A model generated the notes under the pieces. The model was not told where the DNA came from and did no database searches. It worked only from the letters and a program-made list of their open reading frames with translations. The translations under genes and the position numbers were made by a program. From G963677085 sp963677085 (GTDB lineage: Bacteria > Planctomycetota > Planctomycetia > Pirellulales > Thermoguttaceae), in assembly GCA_963677085.2 (NCBI GenBank), contig CAXXFH010000004.1, forward strand, positions 1,240,001-1,304,000: a stretch of 64,000 nucleotides of DNA. The letters are read 5' to 3'. How positions within the stretch are numbered: position 1 is the stretch's first letter; each line of letters opens with the position of its first letter. Below, piece by piece: positions 51,928-61,088 of this stretch.

Positions 51928-54012
51928 TCAGGACAACCCGGCGATATTTTGGATCATGGCCACGATACCGTAACGTTGCTGGCGAAGGATTTCCAATCCA
52001 GCGATACTGTTCGAGCCCAAGTCCTGGTAGTAGGCGATGATCATGTTCTGCTCGGTGTCGTTGACCAAGTCGATGCCGTCGACGGCTTCGCCGAGGTCTT
52101 CTTCCATGTCGGCCAGCAAACCGGAGGCCGAGGTAATGGCCGCATTCATAAACCCGTCGACGGTGCCCTCTACGATGGACAGTTGGCCGAGGGCCTCATC
52201 GATTACTCGGATCGCTTGCGACGTCGTCGCCGGACTGCTCGACATGGCCAGGGAGCCCCCGGTGAGCAAGTCGGTGACCTTGCCACTGATGCCGCCGAGG
52301 TTATCGGCCCGAAGCCCTGAAATGGCCAACGTGGCCGTACGACCGACGTCGGTCGTCAGCACGAAGTCCAACCCACCACCCTCGACCGACACCGGCCCGA
52401 AGTCGCCCTCGAAACCGGCGGCAAACGTCGCGTCGAACTTCAGGCCATTTTTGGCAACCGAAATCTTGTTGCCGTCGATCTGGGCGTTGCCCGCGGTGGC
52501 GTCGGTGCCGTTGGCTGTGGTTTCACCGCTTACGGTATCGAAGGTGCCTGCCGTTACATTAATGCTGATCTCGGCGTTGGCACCGCGATCCGTGCTGACC
52601 AGTACGAGGTCGTTGCCGTCGACATACGCTGTGACCCCCGTGGTATCGGCCTCGGCCACGATGGCGGCGGCCACGTCGGCCAGGGTGTCGGTATCGAGGA
52701 AGCCAAAGGATTGGGTTCCCAGGTGGCCGGTGATTTCGACGGTCGACGCACTGGCCAGCGTAGCACCTTTTTCGCGATGCCGCAGTTCGGCCGATTGGGC
52801 CACCGTGTCGCCGTAGTAGGTCTGGCCTTCCATACGCACCACGGCGTTGGTGCCGTTGGCGGTTCCGTCGTTGTTTCCGCCGTCGACATGAAATGTTCCG
52901 GCGCTGACGGCAATCTCTATACCGGCATCGCTGCCGTAGTCGACACTACGCACGGTCAACGTATGGCTGCCCGTATCGACTTCCGCAACGATGCCCGTCT
53001 CATGGCTGTTGGCGTTCACCGTGGCCGCGATATCGCTGAGGTTGTCGCCCGCCTCAACGTCGAAATTGAGGCTCACGCCGTTGCCTGTCAACGTGAACGT
53101 AGCTGCATCGGTCGTCTGATCGCTGCTGTTGCCGGTGTAAACCAGTTCGGCTTGGGTGGCCGCTTTTACCACAGTGCCGTCGAACGATGGATTGGCTCCG
53201 TAACTGCCCCGTGTATACTTGCCCGTACCCTCGACATCGAAGGTTCCGGCAGTGACATCAACCACAAGCGTTCCCGAAGCGTCGGCGTCGACAAACGAAA
53301 GCGTCAGCGTGTTGTCGTCCACGGTGGCCAGCACGCCCGTGTCGTCCGACTGGAGGTTGATCTGTTGGGCGACGTCTTCGAGCGTGTCGTCGGGGGTAAC
53401 GCTGATGTCGGTGCTCGTGCCCGCATAGCCGGCCACGGTAAACGTGGCATCCTCCGACACATAGCGATCGGTCCCGGTGTAGCTAAGTTCGGCCACCTCG
53501 GTTCCCACTTTCAGCCCCAGCCCATCGGCCGAGAAGATCATCAGTTGGGCGATCTCGTCGGTTTTGCGTCCCGAAACCTGGTAATCGGCCGAGCCGTCGA
53601 GCAGAACACGGCCTTCCACTCGCGTGGCGGCCAAGGTGTTGATCTGTTGGATGGCCGCGTCGACCTTGGCCTGCGACTCCGAACGCTGCGAAGGCGTGAG
53701 GCCTCCGCCGACGTCCGTTTCCAGTTCGGTGCGGATCGCTTCCAGTTGGCTGACGATTTGCCCGATGGCACTTTGGGCCCCGGAGACCATCGTTTCGGCC
53801 GCCGTCACGTTGTCCATCGTCGCCTGCACCGTGGACAACTGGCTTTGGAGACCAGCCAATCGAATAAACGACGTCGGATCGTCGGCGGCCGAATTGATCA
53901 TATGGCCCGTCGATTTTCGCAAGTTAGCCAACGTAATCTGTGCGTTGGCCGTTTCGAGCGAGTTCAACAAACTGCGCTCGATTCCCGTGAGGGTCATTCC
54001 AATCCGAGCCAT
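51928..54012 (-). CDS. Flagellin (large, with three hook-IN-type repeats)
   Basis: A 694-residue flagellin. The N-terminal D0/D1 helices are seen at about 1-130 (MARIGMTLTGIERSLLNSLE; STGHMINSAADDPTSF), and the matching C-terminal helices in the last 90 residues. The central part holds three beta-rich repeats of the flagellin hook IN type, each with a DTLEDVAQQIN-like core and an ending VTAGTF, around residues 215-290, 315-390 and 430-505. This variable region would be surface-exposed on the filament. It could also be FlgL-like, but size and both ends favour flagellin. No other flagellar gene is nearby. Confidence 0.88.
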   Translation of the reverse strand: MARIGMTLTGIERSLLNSLETANAQITLANLRKSTGHMINSAADDPTSFIRLAGLQSQLSTVQATMDNVTAAETMVSGAQSAIGQIVSQLEAIRTELETDVGGGLTPSQRSESQAKVDAAIQQINTLAATRVEGRVLLDGSADYQVSGRKTDEIAQLMIFSADGLGLKVGTEVAELSYTGTDRYVSEDATFTVAGYAGTSTDISVTPDDTLEDVAQQINLQSDDTGVLATVDDNTLTLSFVDADASGTLVVDVTAGTFDVEGTGKYTRGSYGANPSFDGTVVKAATQAELVYTGNSSDQTTDAATFTLTGNGVSLNFDVEAGDNLSDIAATVNANSHETGIVAEVDTGSHTLTVRSVDYGSDAGIEIAVSAGTFHVDGGNNDGTANGTNAVVRMEGQTYYGDTVAQSAELRHREKGATLASASTVEITGHLGTQSFGFLDTDTLADVAAAIVAEADTTGVTAYVDGNDLVLVSTDRGANAEISINVTAGTFDTVSGETTANGTDATAGNAQIDGNKISVAKNGLKFDATFAAGFEGDFGPVSVEGGGLDFVLTTDVGRTATLAISGLRADNLGGISGKVTDLLTGGSLAMSSSPATTSQAIRVIDEALGQLSIVEGTVDGFMNAAITSASGLLADMEEDLGEAVDGIDLVNDTEQNMIIAYYQDLGSNSIAGLEILRQQRYGIVAMIQNIAGLS

Positions 54013-54464
54013 GGCGTTACCGCTTCGTGGTATTCGAAGACTTTTAAACCGGTCCCGTTCTTCGACAGTTCGATTGCTCTCTAAAACCGTAACCGTTCAC
54101 AAGAGATTGTTTCTTGACTGAATACCAAGATGAACTGGAGCAACGAAGCAGCACACCACATCATCCTGTCGATCCTGTTATCCCGTCAAAAAACAACGGA
54201 CATGGATGGCTGCCTAAGAACCAAACCGTCGAAATAATAACTCAAACTGAAAACAGAAGGTGGCCGCAGATGAACACAGATACGCGCAGATAAAGAAAGG
54301 GCTTGGAAACGGTGAGCATCTAGCGGATCACGCGGTGAAGTCAACGCTCCGAAAAGCCTAGCGCTCCCGATAATCCGATTCGATACCAGAACCCCCTTCT
54401 ATCTGCGGCTATCTGCGTCCATCTGCGGCTGCGACCGTCAGAATCGTTTTCAGTTTGAACAATA
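54013..54464. repeat. 452-bp intergenic region with a long inverted repeat
   Basis: Around 54238-54260, caaactgaaaac followed by agaaggtggccgcagatgaa is mirrored by a segment at 54405-54464 ending gttttcagtttgaac, with tatctgcggctatctgcgtc-type repeats between. The pair frames about 225 bp. It lies upstream of the flagellin gene and downstream of the GGDEF gene, so it may be transcribed. No gene inside. Confidence 0.65.
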
Positions 54465-56741
54465 TCACCTGGCGAGCCACGGCGCGAGAATTCGTTTGGC
54501 CTTGCGGAGGGTACTCTTCGATGAATCGTCACTTTCCTCGGTCGCCATCAGGTAGGAGCGAAAACTGACTAGGACTTCGCGGGCACGTTCCGCCAGATTC
54601 TCCTGGCGACGATCGCGGTTTTTCCGCGGTGCAATTACAACATGAATTTTCGTGCGTGAGATACCGCGACCGCTTTTCTCTGTATCACCCCGCTGACACC
54701 ACTCTTCTTCAAAACGCAGGCTCACGCTAAAGCAGACCGGACGGTCGGCCAAGCGGCGAAACCGGCTTCGCGACCGGTCGTCAATCTCCAACCGCACCTC
54801 GTTGCCGTCGATTTCCACAATCCGCGCCTCATGGTCGGCCACGAAGCCGCGAAGTTTCTCGACTGCAATTTTAATAGGAACGGGAGTAACCAGCGTCTTC
54901 TTGATCGCCACGTCCGAATCTCGCGACTTGCGATTCCAGAACTTTTTGCTCTGTTCGCGCTCGTCGTCGCCGCTACCGCTGCCCAGTTGAACCACAATAT
55001 TGCGGCCCCGGTCTTTGGCCATCAACAAGGCCCGATCGGCCCGGCGCAGCATGGTCTCGGGCGTGTCGCCCGGCTGAATCTCGGTAACGCCGAAGCTGGC
55101 CGTCGCCGGGCGTCCTTCCATCCGCGGCTGGAGTGTTTGGCTGAGCTTCATTCGCACCTGTTCGGCGCGGCGAGTGGCCGTGGCGTTGTCGCAGTCGGCA
55201 CAGAGCAAAACGAATTCCTCGCCACCGTAGCGTGCCACCAGATCACCCGGCCGACAAGCACTCTTCAGCAACGACGCCAGACTTTTGATCACATCGTCGC
55301 CCGCCTGGTGTCCGTAGGTGTCGTTCACCAATTTGAATCGGTCCAAGTCGCAAATAATCAAGCTACAAGAAACCTGCTGACTTTGATGGGCATTGACGAA
55401 CATTTCGTGTACCCGATCGAACTCCGCACGGTTGGCCACCTGCGTCAGCGGATCGCGCGTGGCCTTTTCGTGAAGGCTCAAACAGCGCTGCTCCAGCGAG
55501 GTTTCCGACGACGCGTCGTGGAACAGCAAAATCGCCCCCAACATGTCGCCGTTGGGAGCAGTGACGGGAATAGCGTGCGTATCGACCGTCACGGGACGAC
55601 CCGAGCGACCCCAAATCGTCAGCCGCCGCAACGACTGCACACCCGAGCGCACGGCGTTGGTCCCCGGGCAGTCTTCTTCCGGTATCTGATTGCCCTTCTC
55701 ATCGCACATATTCAACAAGGTGGGCGACCACTGTCGCCGTGCCACGCTGCTGCCGGAGATGCCCGTGAGTCGCTCGGCACCGTGGTTCCAGAGAGTCACC
55801 TTACCCAAGGCGTCGATGAACACCACGGCATCGTACATATTGTCGAGCAACTTGGCCTGAAACAACGCGTCGCTTTCCGGTTGCGACGTGCTCGGCGGCG
55901 TGTGATTCAATTGCCAATGCGAGTTGACGACCGCGGGATCCAACGAACGCAGCCATCGCCGGGCAACCTCCTCGCGGATGGCCGCCTGGTCGGCGTGCAG
56001 AAATTCGGCAAAACGCTGCACTAATTCCGGGTCGAACTGCGTGCCGGCACAATCGAACAGCTCAGTCAGCGCTCGTTCCTCCGACATGGCCGGCCGGAAC
56101 ACGTGGTCGGTGGTCATCGCATCGAAGGCCTCGACGATGGCGATCATCCGCGCCCCGCGCGGAATGTCGTCGCCTGCCATCCGAAACCCCTCGCGGCTGA
56201 AGTCGTACCAAGCCGGTACGTGCTCGACGATATCGAGTATGGCCTCCGACGAACAACTTTGCCGGAGAATCTCCAGACTCATCTGTCGCGAACGGGCGAT
56301 CACCACCGCCTCGTCGCCGTCGAGTACGCCGGGCTTCACGAGGATATCGTCCGGCACACCGATCATGCCGATATCGTGAAGCAATGCCGCAACCTCGATG
56401 ACGTCGCGCTGGTCGCCGTCCATGCCCATGTGCGCCGCCCAAGCCGAACACCGTAGCGCCACACGCAACGCATGCCCGGCCGTGGCTGCATGCCGACACT
56501 GTAACGCGGCGAACAGACTGGCCGCCACCCCCAGACGTACTTGGATCAACTGATTGTCGACCCGTTCGCTAAACACCGGCGGCAGCGCCATGCCGGCGCC
56601 GCTGACCGCTTCCAACTCATCGAGCAATGCCGAGAGGTCGTTCATCCATTGATCGGCTGAGCGCGGACGCTCAGCCGGGCCAACGTCGACGTTGGGCGTG
56701 GGAAAGATATCGGGATTTTGCGGGCCAGTAGTATGTTCCAT
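54465..56741 (-). CDS. HD/PAS/GGDEF signalling protein with PilZ-like C-terminus
   Basis: A 758-residue protein; the start at 56741 is preferred to a TTG upstream. An HD-domain follows from about residue 80, with HDIG at about 120 but a divergent partner motif (EHVPAWYD in place of HHE, and no GYP), so it looks like a degenerate HD-GYP. A PAS domain lies at about 300-410, then a GGDEF domain with YGGEEF at about 505 and YGHQAGD, which looks competent to make cyclic di-GMP. The C-terminal 130 residues resemble a PilZ domain (ARIVEIDGNEVRLEI) and could bind c-di-GMP. No membrane segment is seen. Confidence 0.85.
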   Translation of the reverse strand: MEHTTGPQNPDIFPTPNVDVGPAERPRSADQWMNDLSALLDELEAVSGAGMALPPVFSERVDNQLIQVRLGVAASLFAALQCRHAATAGHALRVALRCSAWAAHMGMDGDQRDVIEVAALLHDIGMIGVPDDILVKPGVLDGDEAVVIARSRQMSLEILRQSCSSEAILDIVEHVPAWYDFSREGFRMAGDDIPRGARMIAIVEAFDAMTTDHVFRPAMSEERALTELFDCAGTQFDPELVQRFAEFLHADQAAIREEVARRWLRSLDPAVVNSHWQLNHTPPSTSQPESDALFQAKLLDNMYDAVVFIDALGKVTLWNHGAERLTGISGSSVARRQWSPTLLNMCDEKGNQIPEEDCPGTNAVRSGVQSLRRLTIWGRSGRPVTVDTHAIPVTAPNGDMLGAILLFHDASSETSLEQRCLSLHEKATRDPLTQVANRAEFDRVHEMFVNAHQSQQVSCSLIICDLDRFKLVNDTYGHQAGDDVIKSLASLLKSACRPGDLVARYGGEEFVLLCADCDNATATRRAEQVRMKLSQTLQPRMEGRPATASFGVTEIQPGDTPETMLRRADRALLMAKDRGRNIVVQLGSGSGDDEREQSKKFWNRKSRDSDVAIKKTLVTPVPIKIAVEKLRGFVADHEARIVEIDGNEVRLEIDDRSRSRFRRLADRPVCFSVSLRFEEEWCQRGDTEKSGRGISRTKIHVVIAPRKNRDRRQENLAERAREVLVSFRSYLMATEESDDSSKSTLRKAKRILAPWLAR

Positions 56742-57159
56742 CGATGGGGCAATTCCACTTAAGTGCTGTTCTTCAAGAGCCCTACTTCCAAGGGCGCAGC
56801 CGTGGCCTGCCTGGGCCAAGCTAACGATCGGCTTTCCGCAACGAAGCCAACTTCTACGGAAAAACTAGGTTACACACCAAGTTGCGTCAAAGCGGCCGGG
56901 TCGCTTCTCCACCCTGCGGCGGCAGAACCCCATCGCAAAATCCCCCAAGATGCCGATGGAACCGGTCGTGCCACATCCCGGTTGGGCCACTCAAAACGGA
57001 TTACCGATACAACCCCATCATTCGGCCGCACTGCTTGTACCACGCCCGACGATCCATTACGTTGGGGACTTTTCGTGCCGTGTCAAATCCCAAACGGTCA
57101 ATTGGATACCTTACCCACGCTTGCGTGGCCCGCCCCCCCCAACTCCTTACTCCCAACTC
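56742..57159. other. 418-bp divergent intergenic region
   Basis: Holds the leader of the GGDEF gene and the pyrimidine-rich leader of the FAH gene (cccccccaactccttactcc up to the ATG). A half-palindrome cccacgcttgcgtgg lies at about 57114-57128, related to the REP at 1752. No gene is supported. Confidence 0.6.
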
Positions 57160-58041
57160 ATGAAACTAGTAACCTACCAAACCGACCATGGCCCCCGCGT
57201 GGCCGCCTTACACGACGACCACTACGTTGACCTCAACCAGGCCGACCCCGCGGTGCCCTCGTGCATCAAGGCCCTGCTCGCAGGCGGTCCCGCACTGCTG
57301 GCCCAAGCCGAAGCGGCCGCGGCCAAGGGTTCGCCGCTTGATAAGACAAACGCCGACGCGGCGAACGTGGAGCTGCCGCCCGTTATTCCCAGCCCCCAGA
57401 AGATTATCTGCATCGGTCTGAACTACGCCGACCACGCCCGAGAAAGCGGCCTCGAACCGCCAACCGAACCATGTGTGTTCAGCAAGTTCCCCTCGGCCGT
57501 TCTGGCAGCCGGTCAACCAGTGGTGCTACCCAAGGCTTCCGAAGCGGTCGACTACGAGGCCGAGTTGGTGGTGGTCATCGGCCGTGGTGGGCGCCACATT
57601 GCCGAAAGCCGTGCGCGGGAGCACATTGCCGGCTACTGTTGTGGACTAGACGTTTCGGCTCGCGACTGGCAGATGAACAAGCCGGGCGGTCAATGGCAAC
57701 TCGGCAAATCGTTCGACACGTTTGCGCCCATTGGCCCGGCGCTGGTCACCGCCGACGAAATCCCCGAGCCCGGCCGACTGAAGATTCAGCTTCGCTTAAA
57801 CGGCCAAACGATGCAGGACTCGTCGACCGAGCAGTTGATCTTCTCGGTCGAAACGCTGGTGGCCTACGTTTCGGAAATCTGCACACTGGCCCCCGGCGAC
57901 CTGATTTTCACCGGCACCCCGCCCGGTGTCGGCTTTGCCCGCAAACCACCCGTGCTGCTGAAAGACGGCGACGTGGTGGAAGTAGAAATCGAAAGCCTGG
58001 GCGTACTTCGCAACCCGATGGTGGCGGAAGGACGGGAATGA
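57160..58041 (+). CDS. Fumarylacetoacetate hydrolase (FAH) family protein
   Basis: A 293-residue protein with the FAH catalytic domain at about 80-290. Metal ligands are seen as Glu133 and Glu135 (DYEAELVVVIG) and Asp164, along with KIICIGLNYADHA (81-93) and IFTGTPPGVG. Relatives hydrolyse acylpyruvates or open-chain diketo acids, or act as decarboxylases in aromatic degradation. The nearest named types are FAHD1/2 and ureidoglycolate lyase; the substrate cannot be told. No operon partner. Start ATG at 57160 follows a pyrimidine tract with no Shine-Dalgarno. Confidence 0.9.
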   Translation: MKLVTYQTDHGPRVAALHDDHYVDLNQADPAVPSCIKALLAGGPALLAQAEAAAAKGSPLDKTNADAANVELPPVIPSPQKIICIGLNYADHARESGLEPPTEPCVFSKFPSAVLAAGQPVVLPKASEAVDYEAELVVVIGRGGRHIAESRAREHIAGYCCGLDVSARDWQMNKPGGQWQLGKSFDTFAPIGPALVTADEIPEPGRLKIQLRLNGQTMQDSSTEQLIFSVETLVAYVSEICTLAPGDLIFTGTPPGVGFARKPPVLLKDGDVVEVEIESLGVLRNPMVAEGRE

Positions 58042-58146
58042 CAATGGAGGCTAGAGGTTGGGGCGAGAGACGAGAAGTTGGGGGGCTATCTTCGTAGTCA
58101 TTCGTACCGAAAAAGCCGCGACCGCTGGTCGCTCCCCGCACAGATC

Positions 58147-58177
58147 GGGTGCCACTGGCTGCTTGTCAGCCAGTGGC
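58147..58177. repeat. cactggctg palindrome
   Basis: gggtgccactggctg-cttgt-cagccagtggc, the same family as at 7593, 45902 and 49016. Lies between convergent genes. Confidence 0.8.
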
Positions 58178-58202
58178 GACCCACGCACTGAGCGTTGCTG
58201 CC

Positions 58203-58970
58203 CTATCGGCGACGACAGCGATAAAGGACAAACGCCACGGCCCCTAGTGCCAAGAGTGCAAGGCTGCTCGGCTCGGGCACGGCCGAGACGTCGTCGAACA
58301 AGGCGGCTGCGTATTCCCCATCGTCGTTAACCTTGGCAATCACCGCACAAGCACCGTCCGTGTAAGTGGTATCGGTGGCGTTCAGTTCGCCGAGCAGATT
58401 TCCACCCACTTCGTCGTAAACCTTCCCTGTCAGGTTTGATCCGCTAAACGCCAACTGAAGATAATAGTCTTCCGACGCGCTCCATGAACCGGTCAACGTG
58501 AGACCGGTGATTTTGTCAGCATCCCCTCCTGCAACCGAACTGAGATCGAAGGCTCCGGTATCATAATCAAGCGTTAGGACGTAGCCCGACAACGTATCGA
58601 TGTCACCTCGGACAAGAACACCTACGTCCGAATCGCCACCGTGTTCGCCATCGGCGGCTACGAGGGCACCAAAGACACCGTTGGCGAGACTTCCACCAGC
58701 AACGCCCGCCACGATAGCCGCGCCACCTTGGGCGACAACGTCGTCCCCAGCCAACTGCAAACGCTCGCTTCCGTTGCCGATTCCTCCGCTCACCGGATCA
58801 TCGACATCCGCCGTAATACTCGCCGCCCCACCGACACCATTGACACCAATAAACATCCACGTCTGTTGCGAGCCCGGACTAGGCTCGAAGTCGTCAGACC
58901 ATTGGGCCATTGCCGTGGAAGCCGGCAGAGAAACGGCCACCGCCCAGAACGCCATCGCAAAGATTCGCAT
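58203..58970 (-). CDS. Secreted PEP-CTERM protein of unknown fold
   Basis: A 255-residue protein starting at 58970 with AGGGAGG ribosome-binding site and signal peptide (MRIFAMAFWAVAVSLPASTAMA). The mature part is Gly/Ala/Asp-rich with predicted beta strands (YVLTLDYDTGAFDL, DYYLQLAFSGSNLTG), probably a concanavalin-like jelly roll. The C-terminus is PEP-CTERM (VPEPSSLALLALGAVAF, YRCRRR). Surface attachment via exosortase is expected. It is convergent with the FAH gene. Confidence 0.85.
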   Translation of the reverse strand: MRIFAMAFWAVAVSLPASTAMAQWSDDFEPSPGSQQTWMFIGVNGVGGAASITADVDDPVSGGIGNGSERLQLAGDDVVAQGGAAIVAGVAGGSLANGVFGALVAADGEHGGDSDVGVLVRGDIDTLSGYVLTLDYDTGAFDLSSVAGGDADKITGLTLTGSWSASEDYYLQLAFSGSNLTGKVYDEVGGNLLGELNATDTTYTDGACAVIAKVNDDGEYAAALFDDVSAVPEPSSLALLALGAVAFVLYRCRRR

Positions 58971-59253
58971 CGGAAACCTCCCTCGCGTCGCGGTGAACTG
59001 GATTACATGCGGCGTCGATCGCACGCCGCTTCCTCCAACGTCCTTGCATGTCTTGGGCGGCCTACAGCCCGAATCCTCGGTATCGCCTTCCGGAACAAGT
59101 GCCGGTACCCCTGATAGTAAGTACTCCCTGCCAAAAACGCAAACGATATTTTTTACATCGCGGGCAACACCCCATTGGGGTATTTCACGAGCGCACCGCA
59201 GTAACAGCCACACCCCAACGGCTGAAGCCAGGAATCGAAACCGCCCTCCCCCG
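58971..59253. other. 283-bp intergenic region, nothing specific
   Basis: Between two minus-strand genes; holds the leader of the PEP-CTERM gene. No repeat family member identified. Confidence 0.5.
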
Positions 59254-59715
59254 TCACGCACTCTTCCGCGGCCGCTGGATCTCCACGCATCGCGGGGCCT
59301 CGAAGACCAGCCGCAAGCGGTTCGTTTTCAACTCCGTGGGACTGACGGTCATCGTAATCGGGCAAGGCACCAAAACGGTCTCAGTCGGGTCGCGCCCATC
59401 GCGGGGCACGGCCACCAGGGCCTCGAAACGGAGCGTGACCGCTTCGTCGGACTTCACGCCCAGGCAAAGCCGCTTCGGGACAAGCAGCGACTGAGCCAAT
59501 TCAACCAGTGCAGCCGAGTCGGGACCTTCGGCCAAATCACCCTGAGGCCAATCATCTTGGGCTACGCCGAACGGCTTGGCTTGGCCCGACGAGGGCCGAC
59601 CAGCCGAGTCATCACAGGTCGAGTCATCACAGATCGGGCCCATCGCGAGCGTTTCGCGCGACACGTCAAGGACAGCAGCGACCGGCAGCCGGGATTCGGA
59701 CACGTGTACGGGCAT
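59254..59715 (-). CDS. Protein of unknown function with a CDDS repeat
   Basis: A 153-residue protein, accepted because AAGGAGAA lies at the right distance before ATG 59715. It contains a doubled CDDS unit encoded by a 15-bp tandem repeat (near 59607-59637) and a C-terminal half with beta-strand pattern (LCLGVKSDEAVTLRFEALVAV, ITMTVSPTELKTNRLRLVFEAP). No signal peptide or membrane segment. No family recognised. Divergent from the plus-strand unknown gene at 60092. Confidence 0.6.
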   Translation of the reverse strand: MPVHVSESRLPVAAVLDVSRETLAMGPICDDSTCDDSAGRPSSGQAKPFGVAQDDWPQGDLAEGPDSAALVELAQSLLVPKRLCLGVKSDEAVTLRFEALVAVPRDGRDPTETVLVPCPITMTVSPTELKTNRLRLVFEAPRCVEIQRPRKSA

Positions 59716-60091
59716 CGTCGTTCTCCTTCCATGGTGCATGAACAGGGTTCCTTTCACGGCCCGCGATCGTACCAAAACGGCCCTATCCGACCAATACCAA
59801 TTACGTTCGACTACGTGCGCACGTCAGCAGTAGATAGTCGTACGTAAAGGCGTGTAGCCCGGAAGTTCGCCGCCTCGCACAAGTGGTAGTATTCTCAACA
59901 GCCCTCAAGATCCCCGAAGAAACGTGGCGGATACTAGCGGTTATTGGGGTTGTGATCGTACGTACTTGTGTGTATAGTGGAAGCCATAGGGTTGGCTGTG
60001 GTGCGCCCCGCGCGTGCCGCACGGAAAAATAGGGCCAAGGACGGGGTCGAATTTTCGGCCCTGTCCGCCCTAATTCACGGACCGAACTTCC
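59716..60091. other. 376-bp divergent intergenic region
   Basis: Two copies of a gtcgtacgt-type palindromic motif are visible (near 59828 and 59957), spaced about 130 bases apart. A function as an operator or repeat remnant cannot be decided. No gene seen. Confidence 0.5.
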
Positions 60092-60961
60092 ATGACGCGT
60101 ACGAGAAAACTACCGACGGCCTCCCCGGCCACCGTGTTGCGGCTGTTTCTCGACGTGTTGCTCAAGCCGCACGCGGGCCCAGAGTATGGGGGGCGAGAGT
60201 ATTCCGTCGAGACGCTCGCTCAATTGGACGTCCCCCAGCCGAAACGCGCCCGGGCGCTGCTGACCTTCCTCGATCTGCTAACCGACGCCGGTTGTCTTCA
60301 GCCCACGTTGGCCGAAGTGGGCGCCAATCGGCGACGGCTTCGCCAGCTACTCTGCGACAAGCTGGCTGCCGGCTGTGGGCCCTTGAAGTGTACGCCCGAG
60401 CATTTGGCCGGCTTCGGCAGCGAGGACTTGCCCTCGGAGCAACTGGCCGAAGGGCTGCAAACGTGGCCGCCGATCCGCAACGAACGCAACGGCCAGACCC
60501 GATCGAATATGGTGCGATGCCTAAGGACGTTGCACTTCGCCATCCTGCATCTCGACGACCGCGACCGCCTGGAAGGCGAGTTAGCGGGCCACGAGCGCAA
60601 GAACCGGCGGCGCTATGCCCCGGACGACGTCAGCAGCGTGGCCGTCGAGCAGGTACGGAGGACGGCGTCAAACATGGGCCGACGTGCCACAACGGCCACG
60701 GTCGACCCGCTTGCTGGCGCAAGGATGGAGGCGGCCACCGGTCGACCTTGGCATGGAGGCGCCCACACAATGACCCGAACCGGCACCACCGAGTGCGTAA
60801 TTCACCAACTCGGCCGTTTCTCGGTCGACTATACGGCCGACAACCGCCCAGTCTACGCCGAGGTCTACTGCGACCAGGCGGCCACGGCCGACATTCTCGA
60901 ACGTCTAGCCAACCAACTGCTCGACCAGGCAGCCGCGATGCGCCGCGGGCCGGGGTTCTAG
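60092..60961 (+). CDS. Protein of unknown function, possible helix-turn-helix N-terminus
   Basis: A 289-residue protein, basic at the start (MTRTRKL), followed by a segment that could be helix-turn-helix (REYSVETLAQLDVPQPKRARALLTFLDLL). A middle segment has charged helices, and the final 60 residues form a compact strand-helix region (FSVDYTADNRPVYAEVYCDQAATADILERLANQLL). No catalytic motif is recognised. No signal peptide. The start is not backed by a good ribosome-binding site. It is divergent from the unknown gene at 59254 and could be its regulator, but this is only inference. Confidence 0.55.
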   Translation: MTRTRKLPTASPATVLRLFLDVLLKPHAGPEYGGREYSVETLAQLDVPQPKRARALLTFLDLLTDAGCLQPTLAEVGANRRRLRQLLCDKLAAGCGPLKCTPEHLAGFGSEDLPSEQLAEGLQTWPPIRNERNGQTRSNMVRCLRTLHFAILHLDDRDRLEGELAGHERKNRRRYAPDDVSSVAVEQVRRTASNMGRRATTATVDPLAGARMEAATGRPWHGGAHTMTRTGTTECVIHQLGRFSVDYTADNRPVYAEVYCDQAATADILERLANQLLDQAAAMRRGPGF

Positions 60962-61088
60962 CCGTTGGTTTTTCGCCAAAAACTTGCCCTGTTGCCCGGC
61001 GGTGCGGCATAATAGTGCTTCGTGAAGCGTTGGCGATTCGTCCACTTCCGCAAATGAATGCGCCCGGCTGGGCCGAGGAGAAAACATC

